A DNA stretch of 64,000 nt from Chaetoderma sp. LZ-2023a. Its lineage: Eukaryota; Mollusca; Caudofoveata; Chaetodermatida; Chaetodermatidae. The notes below the pieces were generated by a model. It saw only the letters and a list, made by a program, of their open reading frames with translations, made no database searches and was not told the DNA's origin. Of this stretch, positions 12,201-23,774 are shown one piece after another. The stretch covers positions 124,289,901 through 124,353,900 of the forward strand of contig CM067360.1 in NCBI GenBank assembly GCA_034401795.1, given 5' to 3'. Made by a program: the position numbers and the translations under genes. How positions within the stretch are numbered: position 1 is the first letter of the stretch; each line of letters starts with the position of its first letter.

Positions 12201-15200
12201 CTCATCCCATAGTGAACAACAAATACTCATGGTACGTAGCATACTGTAGACATCATGATCTCATCCCATAGTGAACAACAAATACTCATGGTACGTAGCA
12301 TACTGTAGACATCATGATCTCATCCCATAGTGAACAACAAATACTCATGGTACGTAGCATACTGTAGACATCATGATCTCATCCCATAGTGAACAACAAA
12401 TACTCATGGTACGTAGCATACTGTAGACATCATGATCTCATCCCATAGTGAACAACAAATACTCATGGTACGTAGCATACTGTAGACATCATGATCTCAT
12501 CCCATAGTGAACAACAAATACTCATGGTACGTAGCATACTGTAGACATCATGATCTCATCCCATAGTGAACAACAAATACTCATGGTACGTAGCATACTG
12601 TAGACATCATGATCTCATCCCATAGTGAACAACAAATACTCATGGTACGTAGCATACTGTAGACATCATGATCTCATCCCATAGTGAACAACAAATACTC
12701 ATGGTACGTAGCATACTGTAGACATCATGATCTCATCCCATAGTGAACAACAAATACTCATGGTACGTAGCATACTGTAGACATCATGATCTCATCCCAT
12801 AGTGAACAACAAATACTCATGGTACGTAGCATACTGTAGACATCATGATCTCATCCCATAGTGAACAACAAATACTCATGGTACGTAGCATACTGTAGAC
12901 ATCATGATCTCATCCCATAGTGAACAACAAATACTCATGGTACGTAGCATACTGTAGACATCATGATCTCATCCCATAGTGAACAACAAATACTCATGGT
13001 ACGTAGCATACTGTAGACATCATGATCTCATCCCATAGTGAACAACAAATACTCATGGTACGTAGCATACTGTAGACATCATGATCTCATCCCATAGTGA
13101 ACAACAAATACTCATGGTACGTAGCATACTGTAGACATCATGATCTCATCCCATAGTGAACAACAAATACTCATGGTACGTAGCATACTGTAGACATCAT
13201 GATCTCATCCCATAGTGAACAACAAATACTCATGGTACGTAGCATACTGTAGACATCATGATCTCATCCCATAGTGAACAACAAATACTCATGGTACGTA
13301 GCATACTGTAGACATCATGATCTCATCCCATAGTGAACAACAAATACTCATGGTACGTAGCATACTGTAGACATCATGATCTCATCCCATAGTGAACAAC
13401 AAATACTCATGGTACGTAGCATACTGTAGACATCATGATCTCATCCCATAGTGAACAACAAATACTCATGGTACGTAGCATACTGTAGACATCATGATCT
13501 CATCCCATAGTGAACAACAAATACTCATGGTACGTAGCATACTGTAGACATCATGATCTCATCCCATAGTGAACAACAAATACTCATGGTACGTAGCATA
13601 CTGTAGACATCATGATCTCATCCCATAGTGAACAACAAATACTCATGGTACGTAGCATACTGTAGACATCATGATCTCATCCCATAGTGAACAACAAATA
13701 CTCATGGTACGTAGCATACTGTAGACATCATGATCTCATCCCATAGTGAACAACAAATACTCATGGTACGTAGCATACTGTAGACATCATGATCTCATCC
13801 CATAGTGAACAACAAATACTCATGGTACGTAGCATACTGTAGACATCATGATCTCATCCCATAGTGAACAACAAATACTCATGGTACGTAGCATACTGTA
13901 GACATCATGATCTCATCCCATAGTGAACAACAAATACTCATGGTACGTAGCATACTGTAGACATCATGATCTCATCCCATAGTGAACAACAAATACTCAT
14001 GGTACGTAGCATACTGTAGACATCATGATCTCATCCCATAGTGAACAACAAATACTCATGGTACGTAGCATACTGTAGACATCATGATCTCATCCCATAG
14101 TGAACAACAAATACTCATGGTACGTAGCATACTGTAGACATCATGATCTCATCCCATAGTGAACAACAAATACTCATGGTACGTAGCATACTGTAGACAT
14201 CATGATCTCATCCCATAGTGAACAACAAATACTCATGGTACGTAGCATACTGTAGACATCATGATCTCATCCCATAGTGAACAACAAATACTCATGGTAC
14301 GTAGCATACTGTAGACATCATGATCTCATCCCATAGTGAACAACAAATACTCATGGTACGTAGCATACTGTAGACATCATGATCTCATCCCATAGTGAAC
14401 AACAAATACTCATGGTACGTAGCATACTGTAGACATCATGATCTCATCCCATAGTGAACAACAAATACTCATGGTACGTAGCATACTGTAGACATCATGA
14501 TCTCATCCCATAGTGAACAACAAATACTCATGGTACGTAGCATACTGTAGACATCATGATCTCATCCCATAGTGAACAACAAATACTCATGGTACGTAGC
14601 ATACTGTAGACATCATGATCTCATCCCATAGTGAACAACAAATACTCATGGTACGTAGCATACTGTAGACATCATGATCTCATCCCATAGTGAACAACAA
14701 ATACTCATGGTACGTAGCATACTGTAGACATCATGATCTCATCCCATAGTGAACAACAAATACTCATGGTACGTAGCATACTGTAGACATCATGATCTCA
14801 TCCCATAGTGAACAACAAATACTCATGGTACGTAGCATACTGTAGACATCATGATCTCATCCCATAGTGAACAACAAATACTCATGGTACGTAGCATACT
14901 GTAGACATCATGATCTCATCCCATAGTGAACAACAAATACTCATGGTACGTAGCATACTGTAGACATCATGATCTCATCCCATAGTGAACAACAAATACT
15001 CATGGTACGTAGCATACTGTAGACATCATGATCTCATCCCATAGTGAACAACAAATACTCATGGTACGTAGCATACTGTAGACATCATGATCTCATCCCA
15101 TAGTGAACAACAAATACTCATGGTACGTAGCATACTGTAGACATCATGATCTCATCCCATAGTGAACAACAAATACTCATGGTACGTAGCATACTGTAGA

Positions 15201-18200
15201 CATCATGATCTCATCCCATAGTGAACAACAAATACTCATGGTACGTAGCATACTGTAGACATCATGATCTCATCCCATAGTGAACAACAAATACTCATGG
15301 TACGTAGCATACTGTAGACATCATGATCTCATCCCATAGTGAACAACAAATACTCATGGTACGTAGCATACTGTAGACATCATGATCTCATCCCATAGTG
15401 AACAACAAATACTCATGGTACGTAGCATACTGTAGACATCATGATCTCATCCCATAGTGAACAACAAATACTCATGGTATGTAGCATACTGTAGACATCA
15501 TGATCTCATCCCATAGTGAACAACAAATACTCATGGTACGTAGCATACTGTAGACATCATGATCTCATCCCATAGTGAACAACAAATACTCATGGTACGT
15601 AGCATACTGTAGACATCATGATCTCATCCCATAGTGAACAACAAATACTCATGGTACGTAGCATACTGTAGACATCATGATCTCATCCCATAGTGAACAA
15701 CAAATACTCATGGTACGTAGCATACTGTAGACATCATGATCTCATCCCATAGTGAACAACAAATACTCATGGTACGTAGCATACTGTAGACATCATGATC
15801 TCATCCCATAGTGAACAACAAATACTCATGGTACGTAGCATACTGTAGACATCATGATCTCATCCCATAGTGAACAACAAATACTCATGGTACGTAGCAT
15901 ACTGTAGACATCATGATCTCATCCCATAGTGAACAACAAATACTCATGGTACGTAGCATACTGTAGACATCATGATCTCATCCCATAGTGAACAACAAAT
16001 ACTCATGGTATGTAGCATACTGTAGACATCATGATCTCATCCCATAGTGAACAACAAATACTCATGGTACGTAGCATACTGTAGACATCATGATCTCATC
16101 CCATAGTGAACAACAAATACTCATGGTACGTAGCATACTGTAGACATCATGATCTCATCCCATAGTGAACAACAAATACTCATGGTACGTAGCATACTGT
16201 AGACATCATGATCTCATCCCATAGTGAACAACAAATACTCATGGTACGTAGCATACTGTAGACATCATGATCTCATCCCATAGTGAACAACAAATACTCA
16301 TGGTACGTAGCATACTGTAGACATCATGATCTCATCCCATAGTGAACAACAAATACTCATGGTACGTAGCATACTGTAGACATCATGATCTCATCCCATA
16401 GTGAACAACAAATACTCATGGTACGTAGCATACTGTAGACATCATGATCTCATCCCATAGTGAACAACAAATACTCATGGTACGTAGCATACTGTAGACA
16501 TCATGATCTCATCCCATAGTGAACAACAAATACTCATGGTACGTAGCATACTGTAGACATCATGATCTCATCCCATAGTGAACAACAAATACTCATGGTA
16601 CGTAGCATACTGTAGACATCATGATCTCATCCCATAGTGAACAACAAATACTCATGGTACGTAGCATACTGTAGACATCATGATCTCATCCCATAGTGAA
16701 CAACAAATACTCATGGTACGTAGCATACTGTAGACATCATGATCTCATCCCATAGTGAACAACAAATACTCATGGTACGTAGCATACTGTAGACATCATG
16801 ATCTCATCCCATAGTGAACAACAAATACTCATGGTACGTAGCATACTGTAGACATCATGATCTCATCCCATAGTGAACAACAAATACTCATGGTACGTAG
16901 CATACTGTAGACATCATGATCTCATCCCATAGTGAACAACAAATACTCATGGTATGTAGCATACTGTAGACATCATGATCTCATCCCATAGTGAACAACA
17001 AATACTCATGGTACGTAGCATACTGTAGACATCATGATCTCATCCCATAGTGAACAACAAATACTCATGGTACGTAGCATACTGTAGACATCATGATCTC
17101 ATCCCATAGTGAACAACAAATACTCATGGTACGTAGCATACTGTAGACATCATGATCTCATCCCATAGTGAACAACAAATACTCATGGTACGTAGCATAC
17201 TGTAGACATCATGATCTCATCCCATAGTGAACAACAAATACTCATGGTACGTAGCATACTGTAGACATCATGATCTCATCCCATAGTGAACAACAAATAC
17301 TCATGGTACGTAGCATACTGTAGACATCATGATCTCATCCCATAGTGAACAACAAATACTCATGGTACGTAGCATACTGTAGACATCATGATCTCATCCC
17401 ATAGTGAACAACAAATACTCATGGTACGTAGCATACTGTAGACATCATGATCTCATCCCATAGTGAACAACAAATACTCATGGTACGTAGCATACTGTAG
17501 ACATCATGATCTCATCCCATAGTGAACAACAAATACTCATGGTACGTAGCATACTGTAGACATCATGATCTCATCCCATAGTGAACAACAAATACTCATG
17601 GTACGTAGCATACTGTAGACATCATGATCTCATCCCATAGTGAACAACAAATACTCATGGTACGTAGCATACTGTAGACATCATGATCTCATCCCATAGT
17701 GAACAACAAATACTCATGGTACGTAGCATACTGTAGACATCATGATCTCATCCCATAGTGAACAACAAATACTCATGGTACGTAGCATACTGTAGACATC
17801 ATGATCTCATCCCATAGTGAACAACAAATACTCATGGTACGTAGCATACTGTAGACATCATGATCTCATCCCATAGTGAACAACAAATACTCATGGTACG
17901 TAGCATACTGTAGACATCATGATCTCATCCCATAGTGAACAACAAATACTCATGGTACGTAGCATACTGTAGACATCATGATCTCATCCCATAGTGAACA
18001 ACAAATACTCATGGTACGTAGCATACTGTAGACATCATGATCTCATCCCATAGTGAACAACAAATACTCATGGTACGTAGCATACTGTAGACATCATGAT
18101 CTCATCCCATAGTGAACAACAAATACTCATGGTACGTAGCATACGTGTAGACATCATGATCTCATCCCATAGTGAACAACAAATACTCATGGTACGTAGC

Positions 18201-18480
18201 ATACTGTAGACATCATGATCTCATCCCATAGTGAACAACAAATACTCATGGTACGTAGCATACTGTAGACATCATGATCTCATCCCATAGTGAACAACAA
18301 ATACTCATGGTACGTAGCATACGTGTAGACATCATGATCTCATCCCATAGTGGACAACAAATACTCATGGTACGTAGCATACTGTAGACATCATGATCTC
18401 ATCCCATAGTGAACAACAAATACTCATGGTACGTAGCATACTGTAGACATCATGATCTCATCCCATAGTGAACAACAAAT
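3238..18480 (+). repeat. 59-bp tandem array, block 1 (about 258 units) seeded from the myosin exon end
   Basis: The first unit is 3238-3296. It begins GAACAACAAATACTCATG, the last 18 coding bases of the myosin exon, followed by donor GTACGTAGC and intron ending CATCCCATAGT. Units then repeat head to tail with almost no differences. Variants are TATGTAGC instead of TACGTAGC, and a one-base longer 60-bp form reading CATACGTGTAG (clusters at 6450-7000, singly near 7590, 18145 and 18330). The block ends where DIRS A2 is inserted. Unit number is length divided by 59. Short ORFs in the 60-bp units are a by-product of the period and are not annotated as genes. Confidence 0.95.
3256..3261 (+). other. 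Myosin 5' splice site (first of several hundred copies)
   Basis: ATG|GTACGT closes the P-loop exon in phase 0. Using a donor in a later 59-bp unit instead would read into GTACGTAGCATACTGTAG, which brings an in-frame stop inside the first unit. This first donor is therefore the one that keeps the motor domain intact. Confidence 0.8.
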
Positions 18481-18673
18481 TTTCACTTCAAGAGTATACT
18501 TACCTCCCTAATACTTTTGATATTGCTAAATATTGGCTTTCACTCAATAAACACTCAGATTTAAAACAGTTAGGTGCCCCTACTGGGCAGGGAGTCAGAG
18601 CGTAGTCTGGCGGATGCCAGCCCCACCACCGCGCATGCGCAGACTAGCACTTCCTCTTTGCTAGATTATTGGC
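18481..18673 (+). repeat. A2 left inverted terminal repeat
   Basis: It pairs with the right repeat at 25313-25528 apart from the outermost bases, which differ between the two ends (TTTCACTTCAAG on the left, GATTTCGTTTA on the right). Such non-identical ends are typical of DIRS elements. The GCGCATGCGC palindrome lies inside. Confidence 0.9.
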
Positions 18674-18765
18674 AAAGAGAACACACATGTTTTTCAGTCA
18701 TAAGCTTTTCTTGCTCATTAACGTTTTTATTGGTGTTATTTTGGAAGTGATAAGACCTGATTTGG

Positions 18766-18816
18766 ATGGCGGGAGGATACACTTCGCCACCGGAGGACGT
18801 TGGACCTTTAAATCAG
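18766..18816 (+). CDS. DIRS A2 gag exon 1 (17 codons)
   Basis: ATG at 18766, peptide beginning MAGGYTSP and ending GPLNQ, then donor CAG|GTGACT at 18817. Joining to 19580 keeps phase 0. The same short exon occurs at the same distance (about 280 bp) from the element end in every family A copy. The frame stays open to 18972, but the sequence beyond the donor has no recognisable domain. The splice is inferred, not observed. Confidence 0.65.
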
Positions 18817-19096
18817 GTGACTTCTAGTAAAATTAGCGAGTTTTCTTCCCGGTGTATTGTGTTTCCGGGACTCGCGTTTACCGTGATAAGCGCCTTAGTT
18901 AGTTGGTTTAGGTCAACTCGGTGCTACCTAGGACTAATTTCTCTTTCTGTTTCTGTCCACAGGTCTGTATGACGCTAGGTTGTGACGTCTCAGTGCCAGA
19001 GAATTAGTATTCTCTCCACCATGGTTCCATTTCCTACTAACACTGTTAGGTTATCTAACCAAATGAAAAATTATGCCCAGTGAGTTGGAGGCCTGG

Positions 19097-19103
19097 TATA
19101 AAG
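19097..19103 (+). promoter_or_regulatory. TATA-like box inside the gag intron
   Basis: TATAAAG in the context GGCCTGGTATAAAGGTC. It is kept in A1, A3 (38455), A4 (46370) and A5 (62589). If used, transcripts would start downstream of gag exon 1. Motif match only. Confidence 0.3.
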
Positions 19104-19417
19104 GTCTTCTCACTTTGCCCTCTTGTTCCAATTCCTTCCCCATGAGGTGGAGAGAGTTAAGAGGCGTGCTGATGGTGGAGTTTCCGGTTCGTTACGTTGG
19201 ATGGTTTGTCTATACAAAGTGTCAGGTATCTAGTTATTGATAATGTGGTGATGTTAATTATTGTAAACAATCAAAGGGAGATAATTAACATTTTTGCCAG
19301 TAAAGAGTTATCTATATGTATCTGATGGTTGTGTAGTCAACTTATCCATTCAGCATACAATTCGTCTTTGCACTTGGATGTTTTGTTGGGATCGAATTTT
19401 TCCTGTCACGGGATTAA

Positions 19418-19425
19418 TGACGTCA
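19418..19425 (+). promoter_or_regulatory. CRE-like palindrome TGACGTCA
   Basis: A perfect TGACGTCA, the site bound by CREB/ATF factors, in the context GATTAATGACGTCATAATC. It is also present in A1, A3, A4 and A5. A1 and A5 have a second copy just after the exon 1 frame (62475 in A5), which is mutated to TGACGTCT in A2. Confidence 0.35.
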
Positions 19426-19579
19426 TAATCAGCTGGCTATGTATTTATTAGCAATTCAAGCGCTAGGCTGGTTTTTGATGTATATTGATCTTTATGATCG
19501 TTTTTCCTTCTCCTTGAGTTGGATTGAGTTTCTAAGCTTAACTAGTTGCTCATACTCCTTGTCCTTTGCCCTGTTTCAG

Positions 19580-21643
19580 GGACCGGGTTGCGCGTCCTGT
19601 GGACGTTTTATGCATGTGAAGTTCTGGCCGCATCTGTGTTATCGATGTAGCCCTTGTGGTCCATTGATTAATTGTGACATATGTAAGCACTGGGGGGGCG
19701 AGTTAATGTCCGAATTCTTGTGCTGCTTACAGGCGACGGACAAGGTGGTAGTGGAGGAGAAGAAGAAGAAGCGGAAACGAGAGGTTGTAAGTAAGAAGGG
19801 TAAGGGGAAGGTCTCGTCCGCGGTGGATATGGAGACCTTCCGGACCGAGATGTTGGGAGAGATGAAGAGGACAATAAAAGATTTGGTTCCAGGGTTGCTT
19901 CGTGGCATGCTTCCTGGACCAGATCCTTTATTGTCCTCATCATCGGCTTCGGAGCAGGTAATCCCCGCCTCTGGATCGATTTTCCTTAGTCCGCTTCCGT
20001 TGTCCGACGATTCAGAGGTGGCCCCATTAGAGGGGGCGTTCCACGGCCCTGGCAGCAGGCTTATTGCCGCGCCGATAGGGGACCGTGGACGGTTGTCGCT
20101 GGAACCCGCTGGCTGCTTATCAGTCCAGGGGTATCCGCACGCCGCGGTGGCCAGTACCTCCTATGGCACCGTTCCTGGTCAGCCCGGGTTAGCTCTCTTT
20201 GCTGACCCGGGGTCTAATCTTTCTGACCAGGGTGATGAGGATTACCTGCTAGGGTCGCCGTCTGACGACGCGGACATGGATGAAGACGTTTGTGCACCCC
20301 TCGCGGGGAATACAGGCGCTTTTTTCCACGGTATTACTCACCCTGGAGTAAGGTCCGCGGTTCAGGTGGTGGCCCAGGGCGCTGCTGATGGCCAGCGGTA
20401 CCGCATACCTCGGCTTGCCGAGAGTGTAGCTGGTGCTGGCCGGGCCCGTGGTAGGGCTATATGTACCCCGCGCTCTACCGCGGTGCCTGCTCCTGGTCAA
20501 ACCAGTGATATTCTCATGCCGGTGCTGTCAGGCCCGCATGTTTTCCCTGGCTTGCCAGGTGTATCAGCGTACCCGCCGTCAAGCTCTACTGCTTGCGCTC
20601 AGGAGGAAGACGAAGGACCCCGTCTTGTAGAGCGCTCGCAGTTAGCCACGGAGGAGGATTGGTATGACGCTTGCCAGTGGTTGGTGAGCGTTAGGCCTGA
20701 TCTGCCCGTGGAGCAGTCGGCTAGCCACCGTGTTCACACGCCGTGGTTAGCTGGGAAACCAACTGCTAACGCTATGCCTTCTCTGCCGCTGGCGGAGCAT
20801 GTCGTTGACATGTTCAAGGCGGCGGAGGCGTCCATTAACACGAGTGGACGTCTCGCGAAGGCCCCTCGCGAGGTGGCCAGGCGTTGTCGCATCGTGCCCC
20901 TGGACTACCAGCGGTACGGTGTGGTACCCAAGCCCAGCGTGGATGACCGCGCGGCTTTGGGTGAGGATACGCGGCCAGGATCCCGTTCTGACGCGGGGGT
21001 CTTGTGCGCGAACGCGTTGCGTTCGGCGAATACCGCGTTGCGTGATGCGGAGGAGAGTGGGAGGGCTTCGATTGCCGCTCTGTCCCACGTCTCCCAGCTG
21101 TTACAGGGGGTAGTAACGGCATCCGCGTCGCGCCAGCCAGGCCCGCTCGCGGTCCAGCGAACCATCCAGGATGGTATTAACCTGGCGCTGGACTGTATGA
21201 CGCGGGCGGTGACCAGGAGTGTCAGGGCAAGACGCACATTTGCCCTGGACAATCTGTGCCCGTCTCAGGACCTGTATAATAGGCTACTCCATACGCCTAT
21301 GACGGGTCCTGGTCTTTTTGGAGGTGAGGGATGTCGCCACCTCCAGGAGACGGTCACCCTGGTGAATAACCAGAGGGCGCTGCGCGAACAGTTTGAGGTA
21401 CTGCGTCGTGCTAACGTTCGCGCCGCGGCCCCTGCGTATCGTCCCCTGCAGGCTCGAGGTGGTGCTGGCCAAGTCAGAGGCCAGCCGCCGTCGCAGCGCC
21501 GGCCTCGGCCGCGTGCGATTCGGCCAGCAGTGAGGGGGGCGCAGGCTCCTCAGCCGCCGTCAGCCAGGCAGCCGCCCGTGCACCGAGGTGCGCGCGGGGC
21601 GGGGCGGGTCGCGCGAGGATCTGGGCGTGGTTATCGTTCCTGA
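19580..21643 (+). CDS. DIRS A2 gag-like protein, exon 2
   Basis: 687 codons following the TTTCAG acceptor; with exon 1 the product is about 704 residues. Near its N-terminus seven cysteines (residues 21, 24, 37, 40, 43, 49, 52 of the spliced protein) form CX2C-X12-CX2CX2C-X5-CX2C with nearby histidines, probably a zinc-binding module. A Lys/Arg-rich segment that could be a nuclear localisation signal follows. Next come a Ser/Pro/Gly-rich acidic region and a conserved helical part around PSLPLAEHVVDMF. The C-terminus is an RG/RP-rich tail ending RGSGRGYRS, suited to RNA binding. It ends in TGA at 21641-21643, overlapping the RT ORF by 56 bases. The frame could also be read from an ATG at 19439, but A3 and A4 lack that start. 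Particle protein by position; not shown directly. Confidence 0.8.
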   Translation, partial: GPGCASCGRFMHVKFWPHLCYRCSPCGPLINCDICKHWGGELMSEFLCCLQATDKVVVEEKKKKRKREVVSKKGKGKVSSAVDMETFRTEMLGEMKRTIKDLVPGLLRGMLPGPDPLLSSSSASEQVIPASGSIFLSPLPLSDDSEVAPLEGAFHGPGSRLIAAPIGDRGRLSLEPAGCLSVQGYPHAAVASTSYGTVPGQPGLALFADPGSNLSDQGDEDYLLGSPSDDADMDEDVCAPLAGNTGAFFHGITHPGVRSAVQVVAQGAADGQRYRIPRLAESVAGAGRARGRAICTPRSTAVPAPGQTSDILMPVLSGPHVFPGLPGVSAYPPSSSTACAQEEDEGPRLVERSQLATEEDWYDACQWLVSVRPDLPVEQSASHRVHTPWLAGKPTANAMPSLPLAEHVVDMFKAAEASINTSGRLAKAPREVARRCRIVPLDYQRYGVVPKPSVDDRAALGEDTRPGSRSDAGVLCANALRSANTALRDAEESGRASIAALSHVSQLLQGVVTASASRQPGPLAVQRTIQDGINLALDCMTRAVTRSVRARRTFALDNLCPSQDLYNRLLHTPMTGPGLFGGEGCRHLQETVTLVNNQRALREQFEVLRRANVRAAAPAYRPLQARGGAGQVRGQPPSQRRPRPRAIRPAVRGAQAPQPPSARQPPVHRGARGAGRVARGSGRGYRS

Positions 21644-23774
21644 CAGGGCGCTTACCGCGGTAAGGACCACGCCGGTGTGTATGGCGAGGGAGACAGTGCC
21701 GCTCTTGCATGCCTTGTGTCCACCGCGGTCCCTAGGTGGACCGGTGGGAGGCCGGCTAGCCGACCACATGCAAGAGTGGGAACGGTTAACTCAGGACCGT
21801 TTAGTCTTGCGATGGCTTTCCGTGGGGTATCATCCAGAGTGGATGACAGGCCCGCCGTCGCGACTGTCTCTGGTGCCAGTCTGGACTCCCATTCCGAGAG
21901 ATCCAGATCAAAGGTTGTGTATCGAGGAGGAGATAAATTCCCTCGTACAAAAAGGAGCTATTCAGCCGGCACAAAGGTGTCCGGGCTTCTATTCAACCCT
22001 GTTCTTGGTAACAAAACGCACCGGTGGGTGGAGACCGATTCTCAACCTCAAGCCATTGAACAAGTTCATCGAGACGCCCAGTTTCAAGATGGAAACGGTG
22101 CGCTCGGTGTTGGCAGGGTTGGAGAGGGGGATGTGGACGGCGTCGATAGATTTGAAGGACGCTTATTTCCACATCCCCATCCACAGGAGTTTCTGTCGCT
22201 TCCTGAGATTTGCATTCCAGGGCAGACAGTGGGAATTCAGGGTGTTGCCCTTCGGAATTTCCACGGCTTCTCGGGTTTTCACCCGTGTGGTTCTTGCGAT
22301 CACAGCATACCTCCGCAGGAGAAGCATAGCAGTCCACACGTACATAGACGACTGGCTGTTGAAAGCGCACACCCGGGAAAGTTTGTCCGCCAATCTGGAG
22401 ATTGTTTTGAAAATTCTCACAGACTTGGGCTGGATGATCAATTTCCCAAAATCAGAGCTGACTCCATCCCAGAAGTTTGTTTACCTGGGGATGTTCTTCG
22501 ATCTGGAGACAGGATATGTTTATCCTACTCAGGAGAGAGTTCAAATACTCATCTCGTTGATTCAGTCAGTGTGCGACAGTCGTCATGTCCTGGCACGGGT
22601 TTACTTGAGAATGCTGGGGTTGATGGTTTCGTTGGAACCAGTCATTCCTCAGGCCGCCTTACGCAGGCGGCCGATCCAGTTGTTTCTCATGACACAATGG
22701 ACCCAGAGTACAGGTTCGCTGGACTCGAATGTGTCAGTGTTGGCGCCTCTGATTCACCACCTGCAATGGTGGTTGAATACAGAGAATCTCTTACCGGGGG
22801 TTTTGCTAACCCCTCCCCACCCTCAGGTGACTGTGTATACAGATGCATCGATGGAGGGCTGGGGAGCTTGCCTGGAAGAATCCACGATATCAGGGCTTTG
22901 GAATCTGGAACAGTCACAGGAACATATAAATCTACTGGAGCTAAGAGCAGTAGTCCTGGGCCTGGAACATTTCTTACGGAAAGTTCAGGGCAAGATTGTT
23001 CTTATTCGTTCAGACAACTCAACAGTTGTGACTTACATAAACCGCCAGGGCGGAACGAAGTCGCCCAGTCTCTGTATGATGACATGGAAACTGCTTTGTT
23101 GGTGTCTGGATCACCAGATTACCTTGAAAGCAGTTCATATTCCGGGAAGGTTAAACCTGCTAGCAGACTCATTGAGCCGAAGGATGAGTGTTTTACCCAC
23201 GGAATGGCAACTAAATCAATGTGTGGCGGATCGTCTGTTCGACCATTGGGGGAAACCCAACATCGATTTGTTCGCAACGAAGAAGAATGCGAAGATGACG
23301 ACGTACGTCTCTCCGATTCCGGATCCAAGCGCTTTCGCAACAGATGCGTTAGCTATCAGCTGGGGGAGAATGTATGCATACGCATTCCCTCCAGCAATCC
23401 TGATTCCAAAAATTCTTCAGAAAATCAGACAAGAGGAATGCCAAGTGCTTCTGATCGCCCCGGATTGGCCAAGCCGATCATGGTATACGGATCTGCTGGA
23501 CCTTCTGGTCTGCAATCCGGTTCCTCTGCCTCTGATGGACGATATTATCTTCCAGGGCAAGGCCCTTCACAACAATCCGTCAATGTTCAGATTGACTGCA
23601 TGGATGTTGTCAAGGAATCTAGAATTAAGGAGGGCTTTTCTGAGCAAGCAGCCATGTTTATGGCCAAAGCCAGGAGGGGGTCAACCTCCAGAGCATATAA
23701 TTATAAAATCAACAGATTTGCAGAATGGTGCTCAAAAAGATGTATTGATCCAATGGATTCATCTATTCAAGTAG
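21588..23774 (+). CDS. DIRS A2 reverse transcriptase-RNase H-methyltransferase-like protein
   Basis: 728 codons, in the +1 frame relative to gag. Reverse transcriptase motifs: SIDLKDAYFHIPI (186-198, first catalytic Asp in the DLKDAY block), LPFG (220-223) and YIDD (252-255). RNase H follows with TDAS (Asp 419), LLEL (Glu 451), SDNS (Asp 476) and ADSLS (Asp 527). Residues about 550-640 (PNIDLFA, PDP, AYAFPP, APDWP) match the DAM-like methyltransferase region known after RNase H in DIRS elements; whether it methylates anything is unknown. The protein copies element RNA into DNA. The true start is uncertain: the frame begins inside the end of gag, so reinitiation or frameshifting are possible. 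Overlapped by the recombinase frame over nearly its whole length. Confidence 0.93.
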   Translation: MRAGRGGSREDLGVVIVPDRALTAVRTTPVCMARETVPLLHALCPPRSLGGPVGGRLADHMQEWERLTQDRLVLRWLSVGYHPEWMTGPPSRLSLVPVWTPIPRDPDQRLCIEEEINSLVQKGAIQPAQRCPGFYSTLFLVTKRTGGWRPILNLKPLNKFIETPSFKMETVRSVLAGLERGMWTASIDLKDAYFHIPIHRSFCRFLRFAFQGRQWEFRVLPFGISTASRVFTRVVLAITAYLRRRSIAVHTYIDDWLLKAHTRESLSANLEIVLKILTDLGWMINFPKSELTPSQKFVYLGMFFDLETGYVYPTQERVQILISLIQSVCDSRHVLARVYLRMLGLMVSLEPVIPQAALRRRPIQLFLMTQWTQSTGSLDSNVSVLAPLIHHLQWWLNTENLLPGVLLTPPHPQVTVYTDASMEGWGACLEESTISGLWNLEQSQEHINLLELRAVVLGLEHFLRKVQGKIVLIRSDNSTVVTYINRQGGTKSPSLCMMTWKLLCWCLDHQITLKAVHIPGRLNLLADSLSRRMSVLPTEWQLNQCVADRLFDHWGKPNIDLFATKKNAKMTTYVSPIPDPSAFATDALAISWGRMYAYAFPPAILIPKILQKIRQEECQVLLIAPDWPSRSWYTDLLDLLVCNPVPLPLMDDIIFQGKALHNNPSMFRLTAWMLSRNLELRRAFLSKQPCLWPKPGGGQPPEHIIIKSTDLQNGAQKDVLIQWIHLFK

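Larger units (their letters stand above)
18817..19579 (+). other. Predicted gag intron of DIRS A2
   Basis: 763 bp from GTGACT to a strong acceptor, with pyrimidine tract CTTTGCCCTGTTTCAG at 19564-19579. Homologous introns of 762-768 bp occur in A1, A3, A4 and A5. It holds a TATA-like box, a CRE-like site and a second acceptor-like TCTGTTTCTGTCCACAG ending near 18961. In A3 an in-frame TAA precedes the acceptor with no ATG between, so exon 2 cannot start on its own upstream of the cysteine array. Confidence 0.6.

Noticed and set aside
3238..18480. CRISPR array
   Set aside because: Units are contiguous 59-60 bp tandem repeats with no variable spacers, in an animal intron, and begin with exon sequence.
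20747..21472. Minus-strand ORFs inside gag and RT of the DIRS copies (also at 31394-32185, 40265-41236, 48171-49157)
   Set aside because: GC-rich shadows of conserved + strand genes, with no motifs of their own.
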